From the NCBI GenBank assembly GCA_964639895.1, contig CAZXEJ010000041.1, positions 1-20,729 of the forward strand: a DNA stretch of 20,729 bases, written 5' to 3'. Each line of letters starts with the position of its first letter. Position 1 is the first letter of the stretch. The DNA is from CAZXEJ01 sp964639895. Lineage in GTDB: Bacteria > Desulfobacterota_D > UBA1144 > Nemesobacterales > JADFKM01. Shown in pieces: positions 1 to 7,595 of this stretch. Both the position numbers and the translations under genes were made by a program. A model generated the notes under the pieces. It was not told the DNA's origin, did not search any database, and was given only the letters and a program-made list of their open reading frames with translations.

Positions 1-539
1 ACCAGGCCATATCGCGTGCGCTGCTCGACCAGACGCGCACCATACGGGTCCCCGTTTACGTGCTCGAGCAGGCGAGCAAGGTCTACAGGATAAGCTCCCT
101 CCTCCACAAGGAGCTCGGCCGCAAGCCCATGCCCGAGGAGATCGCCCGCGAGGCCGGCATCTCGGTTGAGGGAGTGAAACGCATACTCGATGCGACGAAC
201 GACGTCGTACACCTCGACTCCCCCATCCTGGACGGCGAGAAGACCACCCTCCTCGACTTCGTGGCCGACGAGAGCGGTCCGGCGCCGGACGACGTGATGG
301 CCAAGACCGCCCTCACCCAGCGCATCCGCAAGGCGCTCACCCTCCTGACCGAACGGGAGGAGGAGATCGTGAGGATGCGCTTTGGTATCGAGAAGGAGAG
401 CACCTACACGCTCGATGAGATCGGCAGGAAGTTCGACCTTACGCGCGAGCGCATAAGGCAGATCGAAAAGAGGGCTCTCGAGAAGATCGCCTCCTCGGAG
501 GAGGGAGAGATACTGAAGAGCTTCCTGCTCGCCAGGTGA
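1..539 (+). CDS. Sigma-70 family RNA polymerase sigma factor, 3' part (RpoD/RpoS group)
   Basis: The reading frame is open from the window edge (first full codon at 3), so the start lies upstream and only the last 178 residues are present. They begin in region 2.4 (QAISRALLDQTRTIRVPV, which contacts the -10 element) and continue through region 3 and region 4. Region 4 holds the core-binding FGIEKE stretch and the helix-turn-helix TLDEIGRKFDLTRERIRQIE that reads the -35 hexamer. Region 4.2 and the FLLAR tail are complete. The protein directs core RNA polymerase to promoters. TRERIRQIE fits group 1/2 sigma factors, but the missing N-terminus prevents separating primary RpoD from an RpoS-like group 2 factor, so no symbol is given. 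The gene is followed by about 0.8 kb of apparently noncoding DNA. Confidence 0.95.
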   Translation, partial: QAISRALLDQTRTIRVPVYVLEQASKVYRISSLLHKELGRKPMPEEIAREAGISVEGVKRILDATNDVVHLDSPILDGEKTTLLDFVADESGPAPDDVMAKTALTQRIRKALTLLTEREEEIVRMRFGIEKESTYTLDEIGRKFDLTRERIRQIEKRALEKIASSEEGEILKSFLLAR

Positions 540-1333
540 CGGCGGGCGTGGGCGGCCGCGGTGGGGCGGAATGCGCACGCACTGGTCGTAGCGGCGGGGG
601 CCGTCTCGTGTGTCGGTTGGTCTTCGCCGGGAAGCTCCCCTGGGCGCCTCGAACCGCTCCCTTGACCCCCACTTGACCCCATGGAACGGCTAGTGCCGCA
701 GGCCGAGCCGTTGCAGCCCTGACGCGGTCGTTCCCCCCACTTCAAACAACACGAACCCGGGTTGGGACTTCGGTGACAAGGAGCCGAGCCGATCGAGGTT
801 GAGATTGTTTCTCCGCTCGCGCGTGCGGGAGATGTTCGTTTCTCTACTCCTGGTGTCGGCTGGGCACCGTTTCCAGCGCGTGCGGGTGAGCCTTTGGCGC
901 ACGACGCTTGCGCGTTGGGGGGTCTCTCCTTCCCATGGAGCCCAGGGAGGCTGCGGCTGGTGCCGCTGCAACCCTTTCCTCCCGCGTCCTTCCCCTGCGT
1001 GCCGGGTCGGGGCGCGCCCGCATGGGGTCGCAGAGCCCTTCCAATCGTCCCTTCTGTGTTTGCGCCTGCTTGCCACCTATGTTACGCACGCGCGCGGGGT
1101 TGTAGGGGGGCAGGGGCCTTGTTCTTTCCCCCGCTCGCAAGGGCGCATCGAGTTCCACCCCCCTCTACGGTCGGGCCAGCCAATGGATACCGCCACAAGC
1201 GCACCGACTAGCAGGTAGCATCCCCGGTACACCACCCCCTTCCGGGTTCTCCTGGGGGGAGCGCCCCCTCTTCATTCCTCTACGGCATCTTCAGCGGAGA
1301 GAGGGCGTTTGTCCCACCCTTGGGGCCTGTCCT
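540..1333. other. Long intergenic region, no gene seen
   Basis: About 790 bases lie between the sigma-factor stop and the stop of the minus-strand flippase-like gene. Open frames here are Arg/Pro/Ser-rich on both strands, lack a ribosome site and resemble no family I know, so I treat them as chance. I see no tRNA T-arm, tmRNA, RNase P or 6S signature. Visible items are a direct repeat of CTTGACCCC near 660-680, a short G5/C5 hairpin near 1254-1270, and a hairpin at 1324-1340. Confidence 0.6.
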
Positions 1334-1344
1334 TCAGGCCTTTT
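1324..1344 (+). terminator. Weak terminator-like hairpin overlapping the flippase stop codon
   Basis: GGCCTG (1324-1329) pairs with CAGGCC (1335-1340) across a TCCTT loop and is followed on the plus strand by only four T residues. It could stop plus-strand transcription entering from the sigma-factor side. The second arm overlaps the last codons and stop of the minus-strand gene. The U-tract is short and the stem only 6 bp, so this is tentative. Confidence 0.35.
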
Positions 1345-2296
1345 CGAGCGTTTCTTCACCCTCTTCGGCCGCGCCACGGCTTACCATGCCCAGGAACGGT
1401 ATGCCCGCCAGTGCCGGCAACACGTAGCGCACCGAGTACATCATGGCCGCGGCCGCGATGGTCGCCGGGGCGGCGTAGGGGGAGAGAAGGTATATGAGGG
1501 CCAGGTCACGCGTTCCGATGCCGCTCAAGCTCACCGGCACTAGGCCGGCCAGAATCGCCACCGGCACGAGGCCGTAGACGGCGGCCGTGGGCAGCGAGAC
1601 CCCGAAGGCGAGCGCAATCAGGTGAAACTGCGCCAGCTGCAGCAGCCACGCCCCCATGCTCAGCACGGTCACCTTGACCAGCCTGCGCCTGTCGGATGTG
1701 AACGCGTGCAGGTGACCGGCCCAGGTGGCCGCGAACCGGCCCAGTCGGGCCTTTAGCCCGTTCCCCTGGGGACGGCTTGAACGCAGGGAGCGGAAATCCA
1801 GCGTGATGGCCGCAGCCGCCGCCGCAAGAAGAAGAGCCGCGAGAACGAGAACGCTCCTTACTCCGTTCCCACCCACCCCCATGAAGATGGCGCTGAGCAG
1901 CGTGAAGACCGAGAGGGCCAGCAGGTCCCCCAACTTCTCCACGACGTTGAAGAACACGCCCTGCCCGAGGTCGAGGCCGTCGTGGTCACGGTGGTAGACG
2001 GCCTTGGCGAAGTCGCCCAGACGGGAAGGGACGATTATGTTTAGCGTGCTTCCGAGAAGGGCCAGCTTGAGGGACGAGCTCAGATTCAGCCTGCACATCC
2101 CCTCTACGATCTGCTTCCAGCGGCTTGCGACGATAATGTACTGGGGCACCAGCAGGAGGAAGGCCAGCGCCAAGTAGCGCGGCCGCACGTTGCCAAGCTG
2201 CTCGCCCAACGTGGCGGGCCTTATCTTGTACACGATGAGCCCCACGACGGCTGCACTTATCGCCAGAGGGAGCAGTCGTTTCACCTTGATCGACAT
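1334..2296 (-). CDS. Lysylphosphatidylglycerol synthase TM-region / flippase-like membrane protein
   Basis: 320-residue integral membrane protein of the UPF0104/AglD-MprF flippase-domain type (PF03706 by memory). I see about seven to eight hydrophobic segments, beginning near residues 8-23 and 41-56. Two blocks match the family: PSRLGDFAKA at about 90-99 and the PVSLSGIGTRD block at about 254-264, equivalent to the usual P-x-S-x-G-G-x-G-x-R-[ED]. Family members flip or transfer lipid-linked substrates in the inner membrane; the substrate here cannot be inferred. I chose ATG at 2296, not the upstream in-frame ATG at 2338, because AAGGAGG (2308-2314 on this strand) sits 11 bases before it. The C-terminus is a short charged tail. 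It is divergent from the Nif3-like gene and has no obvious operon partner. Confidence 0.88.
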   Translation of the reverse strand: MSIKVKRLLPLAISAAVVGLIVYKIRPATLGEQLGNVRPRYLALAFLLLVPQYIIVASRWKQIVEGMCRLNLSSSLKLALLGSTLNIIVPSRLGDFAKAVYHRDHDGLDLGQGVFFNVVEKLGDLLALSVFTLLSAIFMGVGGNGVRSVLVLAALLLAAAAAAITLDFRSLRSSRPQGNGLKARLGRFAATWAGHLHAFTSDRRRLVKVTVLSMGAWLLQLAQFHLIALAFGVSLPTAAVYGLVPVAILAGLVPVSLSGIGTRDLALIYLLSPYAAPATIAAAAMMYSVRYVLPALAGIPFLGMVSRGAAEEGEETLEKA

Positions 2297-2375
2297 CGCA
2301 GGCGGCGCCTCCTTCGGCCGCTTGACGCACACGGTCAAAAGCGGCCGTGCGTGGACGCGGCCACTCGAACATAAC

Positions 2376-2404
2376 AGTATTCCTTCGCCTCCGGGTTTTT
2401 ACAA
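2376..2404 (-). promoter_or_regulatory. Candidate promoter for the flippase-like gene
   Basis: On the minus strand TTGTAA (2399-2404), a 17-base spacer and AATACT (2376-2381) match sigma-70 boxes at 4/6 and 4/6. Transcription would start near 2369, giving a leader of about 70 bases before ATG 2296. Weak match. Confidence 0.3.
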
Positions 2405-2539
2405 CCGAGGCACAGCTGCGCCCGGCGGGAGTTCTCCGTAAGCGGCGCGGACGGTACACATGGCGTCCCAAGCCGCAGCCGACGGCCGGCCCTGCCCCGT
2501 CGCGGTCGCCCCGCCTTTCCGCTTCTCCACGACGGAGGC

Positions 2540-2567
2540 TTGTGCATTCAGGCCCATTGTGTATCAT
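2540..2567 (+). promoter_or_regulatory. Candidate promoter for the Nif3-like gene
   Basis: TTGTGC (2540-2545), a 16-base spacer and TATCAT (2562-2567; 5/6 to the -10 consensus) lie upstream of ATG 2605. The predicted start near 2574 gives a leader of about 30 bases. The -35 box matches only 3/6. Confidence 0.4.
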
Positions 2568-2604
2568 CACACACACCAACTCTTTGCGGGAGCTTCCCAC
2601 TCAG

Positions 2605-3363
2605 ATGGCGTCTCTTTATGATATCGTCCGCTTCCTCGACACCTACCTCGCCATAGACGACATCGAGGATTCCTGCTGGAACGGCCTCCAGTTCGAGGGC
2701 TCGGCCGAGGTTACGACAGTGGTGACGGCCGTCGATGCCTCAGTGGAGACGTTCGAGCTTGCCGCCGCCGAGGGGGCGCAGATGGTGGTTGTCCATCATG
2801 GCCTGTTTTGGAAGGGGCTCAACCCCTCACTTACGGGATGGACTCGCAGGCGCATCGACTACCTGGCCGCGCGGCGGATGTCGCTCTACGCCTGCCACTT
2901 GCCTCTTGACCGTCACCCCGATGTGGGCAACAACGCCCGCCTGCTTGCTCTGATGGGGGCCTTGATCGAGCAGGGCTTTCTCGAGGAGAGGGGCAAGAAC
3001 GTGGGGTGGGTGGGCGTCATGGAAGAGCCCCTTCCCTTGGAGCGGGTGACGGCGTTGCTCGAAGAGGGGCTGGGCGGGCCGCTCAAGGTCCTGCCCTTCG
3101 GCCCTAGGACGGTCCGTCGCGTGGCCGTCTGTTCGGGTGGAGGCGGATACCGGGGATTCCACGAGGCCCTGTCGCTGGGGGTGGACCTATATGTGACGGG
3201 CGACACCGCAGAGGTCTACGCCACGGCCCGGGACGCGGGCCTGAGCGTGGTGTTCGGCGGCCACCACGCGACGGAGACGCTCGGTCCCAAGGCGCTCGTC
3301 CCTCTGCTGCACGAGAGGTTAGGGGTGAAGGCTCGGTTCGTAGACGTGCCGACGGGGCTCTGA
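2605..3363 (+). CDS. Nif3/YbgI-like dinuclear metal-centre protein
   Basis: 252 residues, the usual length for the short, YbgI-like form of the Nif3 family (often labelled GTP cyclohydrolase 1 type 2 homolog). The N-terminal half carries WNGLQ (about 25-29) and VVHHGLFWKG (about 62-71), with ligands His64 and His65. CHLPLDRHPDVGNN (about 97-110) gives Asp102, and GGHHATE (about 218-224) gives His220 and Glu224. All the expected ligands of the dinuclear metal site are therefore present. The biochemical role of the family is unsettled; many members are toroidal hexamers with hydrolase-like sites. ATG 2605 begins the conserved MASLYDIVRFLD helix; the frame is open upstream but that part is low-complexity. 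A weak GGGAG precedes it. Nif3-like genes often sit near rpoD or zinc-ribbon genes, and a sigma-factor gene lies 2 kb upstream here. Confidence 0.95.
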   Translation: MASLYDIVRFLDTYLAIDDIEDSCWNGLQFEGSAEVTTVVTAVDASVETFELAAAEGAQMVVVHHGLFWKGLNPSLTGWTRRRIDYLAARRMSLYACHLPLDRHPDVGNNARLLALMGALIEQGFLEERGKNVGWVGVMEEPLPLERVTALLEEGLGGPLKVLPFGPRTVRRVAVCSGGGGYRGFHEALSLGVDLYVTGDTAEVYATARDAGLSVVFGGHHATETLGPKALVPLLHERLGVKARFVDVPTGL

Positions 3364-3859
3364 GGGGGGTGAAGAGATCGTATCAGGGGGGTGCGCCGGG
3401 CGCATGGAGTAGGGGGTCTGGCACGTCGTGCGAGACCCGCCTCCGGCCGGCGGTGCCGCATGCAATGTAGGGGTATGTAAACCTGCGCGGGGGCGGTGGA
3501 AGGGGCGCCGGAAGAGATCGCCCGCGTGAGGGGGCGGCGGTTGCGGGCTTGGATTTCCGGTCTATCTGGTGGGTTCTGTGCCCCTGGTGTAGGCGGTTCG
3601 CGGATGCGATGAGTGTGTCGTCGTGGGGGACGCATTCGGTGTGCGGCATGCCGGGCGGATGTGGTTGGAAGACCGGTGCCGCCACGGGAGTGCGCGACTC
3701 GAGGTGCGGCCCCTCCGCCGTGGAACCATGCCGCCCGCACCGTATCGGCTGCCTTCCCTCAGGGAGGGAGTGAATCGGGTGTATGCTCACCCCTGGTCGT
3801 CCGCGGAGGTTCATCGCTTCGGCGTGGCGCGGCGGCCGTATGGTCGGTGGCCTTCTCCC
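3364..3859. other. Intergenic region with a strong hairpin, no gene seen
   Basis: About 500 GC-rich bases between two converging genes. Open frames are Arg/Pro/Gly-rich with no ribosome site or family resemblance. The notable structure is the inverted repeat at 3414-3438. Smaller hairpins include TGCGC/GCGCA near 3392-3404 and TCCCT/AGGGA near 3755-3766. Confidence 0.6.
3414..3438. terminator. Hairpin downstream of the Nif3-like gene, no U-tract
   Basis: GGGTCT-G-GCAC (3414-3424) pairs with GTGC-G-AGACCC (3428-3438) across a GTC loop, a 10-bp stem with one G-G mismatch. It lies about 50 bases after the Nif3-like stop. No T-run follows on either strand, so if it terminates or stabilises transcripts it is not a classical intrinsic terminator. 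Confidence 0.35.
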
Positions 3860-4552
3860 CTAGTGATGCCGCCCATCCGTGATGCCTCGTTCGACGTCGG
3901 CCGCGGCTGTCACCGGCAGTTTGACGAAGACCTCTTCCCTCAGGAAGAACCGCGCAAGCGCCCCTCTTGCGTCCACTAGCAGCGGCTCGCCGATCCGTAA
4001 GGCCAGGTGGTCGAAGTCGTACTTCATCAGCACCTTGAGCGAGTCGCGGGGCTCGGCCGGAGGATCGTAGCTTTCTTCGGGGACGAGAGAGAGCTCCCCC
4101 GTAGGCCAGCCCACGGCCGTCCCTCCCAGGTACACGATCCCCCGTCCCCTGCCTATGTGTAGGGCAACGTCCCGGTTGCCCTTGCCCAGGGGTATGACGA
4201 CCGGTCTCATGTTACCCGGCAGGACGTCGTCCTTGGAATAGGTTTCGTCGGGGGATTGGTCGAGCAGATCCGCGTCCTTCTGGTGTACGTAGATGCGGGC
4301 GCCGTAGCGCTTTCGCACCTCGGAAGCCAGCGGGGCGCTGGCGGGCTGGGTGAGGATCACATGCTCCGGGTTTCCGATCCGCTCGACCTCTTCGAGAAGA
4401 CACGCTTCGACGGTGAGAGGATCTATCCAGACAAGACCCTCTCGGCTCTTGAGCAGGTAGTGGTTGAAGTTGAGGCCCCAGCGCGGGTCGAAGACGGAAT
4501 GGAACACGATACCGTGTATGAGCTCTCTCAGCATCTCCTTCACCAGAGGCAT
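3860..4552 (-). CDS. Metallo-beta-lactamase-fold protein lacking the metal ligands (pseudo-enzyme)
   Basis: 230 residues whose order of motifs follows the MBL fold: NHYLL...GLVWIDP near 30-45, HVILT near 64-68, RYGARIYVHQKDADLL near 82-97, DVALHIG near 128-134, IVYLGGTAVGWPTGELSLVPE near 139-159, and IGEPLLVDARGAL near 187-199. At every metal position a non-ligand residue stands. The THxHxDH site reads TQPASAP (68-74), the GH of GHSPGS reads GK (123-124), the GD reads GG (143-144), and the final HG reads IG (187-188). The frame is intact and codon use matches its neighbours, so this looks like a retained non-catalytic homolog rather than a decayed gene. ATG 4552 is used; ATG 4534, directly after GAAGGAG, is a less likely alternative because the spacing is zero. 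It diverges from the phosphoglycerate mutase gene. The role is unknown. Confidence 0.8.
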   Translation of the reverse strand: MPLVKEMLRELIHGIVFHSVFDPRWGLNFNHYLLKSREGLVWIDPLTVEACLLEEVERIGNPEHVILTQPASAPLASEVRKRYGARIYVHQKDADLLDQSPDETYSKDDVLPGNMRPVVIPLGKGNRDVALHIGRGRGIVYLGGTAVGWPTGELSLVPEESYDPPAEPRDSLKVLMKYDFDHLALRIGEPLLVDARGALARFFLREEVFVKLPVTAAADVERGITDGRHH

Positions 4553-4673
4553 CTGGGAACGGAGGCGTTCTTACACATTTTTCGGCGCGATACAGGAAAA
4601 CATTAAACGAAAAGGCGGCCCATATCAACAGAGCCGCTACGCTGGGCGGGGACCGACGGCGGGGGGATACGGC

Positions 4674-4702
4674 TTGATAAGGCCCACGAATGTGGATAGG
4701 TT
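4674..4702 (+). promoter_or_regulatory. Candidate promoter for phosphoglycerate mutase
   Basis: TTGATA (4674-4679; 5/6), a 17-base spacer and TAGGTT (4697-4702; 3/6) precede ATG 4711. The start would fall within a few bases of the ATG, implying a leaderless or nearly leaderless message. However, GGATAGG at 4694-4700 could instead be a ribosome site on a transcript starting further upstream. Confidence 0.3.
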
Positions 4703-4710
4703 ATTTAGCC

Positions 4711-5952
4711 ATGAAGTACCTTATCCTACAGGGTGACGGCATGCCAGACCATCCGGTACCTGCTCTCGGGGGGAAGACTCCGCTCGAAGTCGCTTCCACC
4801 CCGGCGCTCGATTTTGTGGCCCGCCACGGCCTGTTCGGCCTCGCCGTCACCATCCCTGAAGGGATGTCCCCCGGAAGCGACGTAGGCAATCTCAGCGTGC
4901 TGGGCTACGACCCGGCCGTCTACTACACGGGTCGCTCCCCGCTCGAGGCGGCGAGCATTGGGATCGAGCTCGGCCCGGAGGACGTCTCTTACAGGTGCAA
5001 CCTCGTGACCCTGGTCGAGGTAGGGGGCAGAGCCGTGATGGAGGACTACAGCGCCGGCCACATCGAGAGCGAGGACGCCCGCGAGCTGATCGAGGCCGTG
5101 GGCAGGGAACTCGCCGACGAGGGGGTGAGCTTCCATGCCGGTGTGAGCTACCGGCACCTCATGGTGTGGCCGGGCGGGACCGAGGAGGCCGTGACGACTC
5201 CTCCTCACGACATAAGCGGCCGTCCCGTCGAGCAATACCTGCCCCGGGGCGAGGGATCGGCGCTGCTGAGGCGCATCATGGAGCGCTCGAGGGCGGTGCT
5301 GGCCGACCATCCGGTAAACCGGCGCCGTGTGCGCGAGGGCAAGCGGCCGGCCACCTCCATATGGCTCTGGGGTGCGGGTCGCCCGCCTGCGCTGCCTTCG
5401 TTCCGCGACCTTTGGGGTATTGAGGGTGCCGTCGTTTCGGCCGTGGACCTGGTCAAAGGGATAGGGGTCTACGCTGACATGGAGATAGTCGAGGTGCCCG
5501 GGGCGACGGGCTACCTGGATACGGACTACGAGGGTAAGGTGCGAGGTGCCCTTGAGGCGCTTGAGCGCTGCGACCTGGTCATGGTACACATCGAAGCCAC
5601 CGACGAGACGGGGCACGAGGGGGAACCCGCACTCAAGGTGCGTGCCGTCGAGGACTTCGACAACCGTGTCGTAGCACCCCTGATGCGCGGGGCCGAGGAA
5701 AGGTTCGGCCGCTACCGCTGCCTTGTGGTCTCGGACCACCCGACCCCGCTTGACGTCCGCACCCACGTGCGCGAACCCGTACCGTTCGCCATCTACGACT
5801 CCTCGCGCCGGGACGTGGTGAACGACGGGCTCCTCTACACGGAGAAGGACGCGGCGCGCACGGGCGTGGTGGTGAGCGAGGGATGGACGCTGTTGGGAAG
5901 GCTCCTGGGCGTAGGCCCCGGCGGGAAGGGTGACGTTCCGGCGACCCGATGA
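4711..5952 (+). CDS. apgM: 2,3-bisphosphoglycerate-independent phosphoglycerate mutase, archaeal type
   Basis: 413 residues, full length for the ApgM branch of the alkaline phosphatase superfamily. The enzyme interconverts 3- and 2-phosphoglycerate in cytoplasmic glycolysis/gluconeogenesis through a phosphoserine intermediate. Diagnostic blocks run in order: MKYLILQGDGMPD (metal-binding Asp9), LGGKTPLE, PGSDVGNLSVLGYDP (about 54-68, nucleophile Ser62), YYTGRSPLEAAS, MEDYSAGHI, GVSYRHL, TPPHDISG, HPVNRRR, SIWLWGAG, SAVDLVKGIG, VPGATGYLDTDYEGK, HIEATDETGHEGE (metal-binding Asp/His) and SDHPTPLDVRTH. I start at ATG 4711, where homology begins; an in-frame ATG at 4690 adds seven unrelated residues. 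It is followed after about 130 bases by radA on the same strand. This type is common in archaea and found in several deep bacterial groups and deltaproteobacteria. Confidence 0.97.
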   Translation: MKYLILQGDGMPDHPVPALGGKTPLEVASTPALDFVARHGLFGLAVTIPEGMSPGSDVGNLSVLGYDPAVYYTGRSPLEAASIGIELGPEDVSYRCNLVTLVEVGGRAVMEDYSAGHIESEDARELIEAVGRELADEGVSFHAGVSYRHLMVWPGGTEEAVTTPPHDISGRPVEQYLPRGEGSALLRRIMERSRAVLADHPVNRRRVREGKRPATSIWLWGAGRPPALPSFRDLWGIEGAVVSAVDLVKGIGVYADMEIVEVPGATGYLDTDYEGKVRGALEALERCDLVMVHIEATDETGHEGEPALKVRAVEDFDNRVVAPLMRGAEERFGRYRCLVVSDHPTPLDVRTHVREPVPFAIYDSSRRDVVNDGLLYTEKDAARTGVVVSEGWTLLGRLLGVGPGGKGDVPATR

Positions 5953-6084
5953 GGGGGATCCACAGCGGCGGCGCGCGCGTGGTGTAGGGGCGGGGCGGTC
6001 TCGGGCCGGGGTGAAGGGGTAGGCGGCGTAATGGATAGCGGTGCTCGGCGGCAAGGGGTGCCGGTTTCCGTAGCGGGAGAGGGG

Positions 6085-7464
6085 ATGCTCATGAGCACGG
6101 GCGGCAAGACGGTGGTCTCTTTCGTGTGCCAGCAGTGCGGGGTCTCTTCGGCCCGCTGGTTCGGCAGGTGTCCCTCGTGCGGGGCCTGGAACAGCCTCGT
6201 CGAAGAGAGGGTGCGCCCCGCCGCATCCGGCCGCCGCGTCCGAGGCGACGACTCGCTCTCGGAGCCCATGAGGCTCGACGAGATTGACCTCTCCGCCCGA
6301 CCCAGGCTGAAGACCACTATCGGGGAACTCGACCGCGTTCTGGGTGGGGGACTGGTGCCGGGTTCGGTGGTGTTGCTGGGCGGCGACCCGGGGATCGGGA
6401 AATCGACGCTTGCGTTGCAGCTGCTCGGCGGGCTCGGTGCCTCCGGACGCGGGGTGCTGTACGTGACGGGTGAGGAGTCGGCCGAGCAGGTCAAGATGAG
6501 GGCCCTGCGTGTGGGGACGGCCGTCGAGGGCGTCGTAGTGCTGGCCGAGACATCCATCGAGCGAATGGTGGCCGAGATGTCCTCGCTCAAGCCCAGCGTC
6601 GCCGTCATCGATTCCATACAGACCGCCAGCTGCGAGGACTTCCCTTCTGCGCCGGGCAGCGTGGGACAGATAAGGGAGAGTGCCATGAGGCTCATGTCCT
6701 ACGCGAAGGCTACCTCTACGGCGCTTTTCCTGATAGGCCACGTGACCAAGGACGGGGCTATCGCGGGACCCAAGGTGCTGGAGCACATAGTTGATTGCGT
6801 GCTCTACTTCGAGGGAGGGAGCGACCGGCCGCTCAGGGTGTTGAGGGCGGTCAAGAACCGTTACGGCTCGACGAACGAGATCGGCGTGTTCCAGATGGGC
6901 GAGCGTGGATTGGAAGAGGTGGCCAACCCGTCGGAGATATTCCTCTCGGGCAGGTGCGCCGATACGGCGGGCTCGGTGGTCGTTCCCTCGCTGGAGGGGA
7001 CCAGGCCCATACTGGTCGAGATCCAGGCCCTCGTCACCCCTTCACTCTACGGTACTCCCAGGCGCACGGCGCTGGGACTCGATCCCAACCGCGTGGCGCT
7101 CTTGGTAGCGGTTCTCGAGCGGCGGGCCGGTGTGGCGGTCGGAGGAAACGACATCTACGTGAACGTGCCGGGCGGCGTGAGGATCAGCGAGACGGCCGCC
7201 GACCTGGGGGTGTGCCTGTCGCTGGTCTCGAGCCTTCGCGACGAGCCTCTCGCGCAGGGGTTCGCCGTCGTGGGAGAGGTGGGGCTTGGAGGCGAGGTGA
7301 GGGCCGTCTCCGGCATAGACGTGAGGCTCAGGGAGTGCGTGCGCCTGGGGTTCGAGCGGTGCATGGTGCCGGCCCCCAACCTGGAGGCGGCCTCGTCCCT
7401 GGGGGGTGATATAGAGCTCGTGGGTGTCGAAAGCGTCGAGCAGTCGCTTGCGGCCGTATTCTGA
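6085..7464 (+). CDS. radA: DNA repair protein RadA/Sms
   Basis: 459 residues; RadA is a hexameric RecA-like helicase promoting branch migration in recombination and repair. The N-terminal C4 zinc finger has Cys15, Cys18, Cys29 and Cys32 around the RWFGRCPSCG block. Walker A is GDPGIGKST (100-108), Walker B about VAVIDSIQT (172-180). The RadA signature KNRFG appears as KNRYG (257-261), a conservative Phe to Tyr change. The C-terminal third is the Lon-protease-like domain (NVPGGVRISETAADLGV; GEVGLGGEVRAV). The GCGGGAGAGGGG purine stretch precedes two closely spaced starts, ATG 6085 and ATG 6091; I give the first, and the second (MSTGG) is equally acceptable. The frame is open further upstream but that stretch is not conserved. 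It is same-strand with apgM, possibly read through. Confidence 0.97.
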   Translation: MLMSTGGKTVVSFVCQQCGVSSARWFGRCPSCGAWNSLVEERVRPAASGRRVRGDDSLSEPMRLDEIDLSARPRLKTTIGELDRVLGGGLVPGSVVLLGGDPGIGKSTLALQLLGGLGASGRGVLYVTGEESAEQVKMRALRVGTAVEGVVVLAETSIERMVAEMSSLKPSVAVIDSIQTASCEDFPSAPGSVGQIRESAMRLMSYAKATSTALFLIGHVTKDGAIAGPKVLEHIVDCVLYFEGGSDRPLRVLRAVKNRYGSTNEIGVFQMGERGLEEVANPSEIFLSGRCADTAGSVVVPSLEGTRPILVEIQALVTPSLYGTPRRTALGLDPNRVALLVAVLERRAGVAVGGNDIYVNVPGGVRISETAADLGVCLSLVSSLRDEPLAQGFAVVGEVGLGGEVRAVSGIDVRLRECVRLGFERCMVPAPNLEAASSLGGDIELVGVESVEQSLAAVF

Positions 7465-7559
7465 GGAGCCGTGCCGACGACAAGCGGCGGGGGCGGCGCG
7501 TATCGGTCTGGAAAACGGCGTTGCCGACCTGAGCCGTGCCGCCCGCCCGGTGCACTTCG

Positions 7560-7587
7560 TTGACAACTCTTGCGGCATGGCTACACT
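7560..7587 (+). promoter_or_regulatory. murI promoter, predicted leaderless
   Basis: A perfect TTGACA (7560-7565), a 16-base spacer and TACACT (7582-7587; 4/6) end eight bases before the murI ATG at 7596. Transcription would start at about 7593-7596, on or next to the start codon. The bases before the ATG (CTTTTACCCC) contain no Shine-Dalgarno sequence, consistent with a leaderless message. Confidence 0.55.
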
Positions 7588-7595
7588 TTTACCCC

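Noticed and set aside
640..700. Possible tRNA T-arm (TCGAACC on the plus strand)
   Set aside because: The flanking bases do not form a 5-bp T stem, and no anticodon or acceptor arm can be folded around it.
690..1218. Overlapping long open frames on both strands in the gap after the sigma factor
   Set aside because: All are Arg/Pro/Ser-rich, have no ribosome site, overlap each other in several frames and lack any recognisable motif, as expected for chance frames in GC-rich DNA.
4726..6786. A very long (686-codon) minus-strand open frame
   Set aside because: It runs antisense to apgM and radA, whose motifs are unambiguous. The antisense product is His/Arg/Pro-rich, and long antisense frames are common opposite GC-rich genes.
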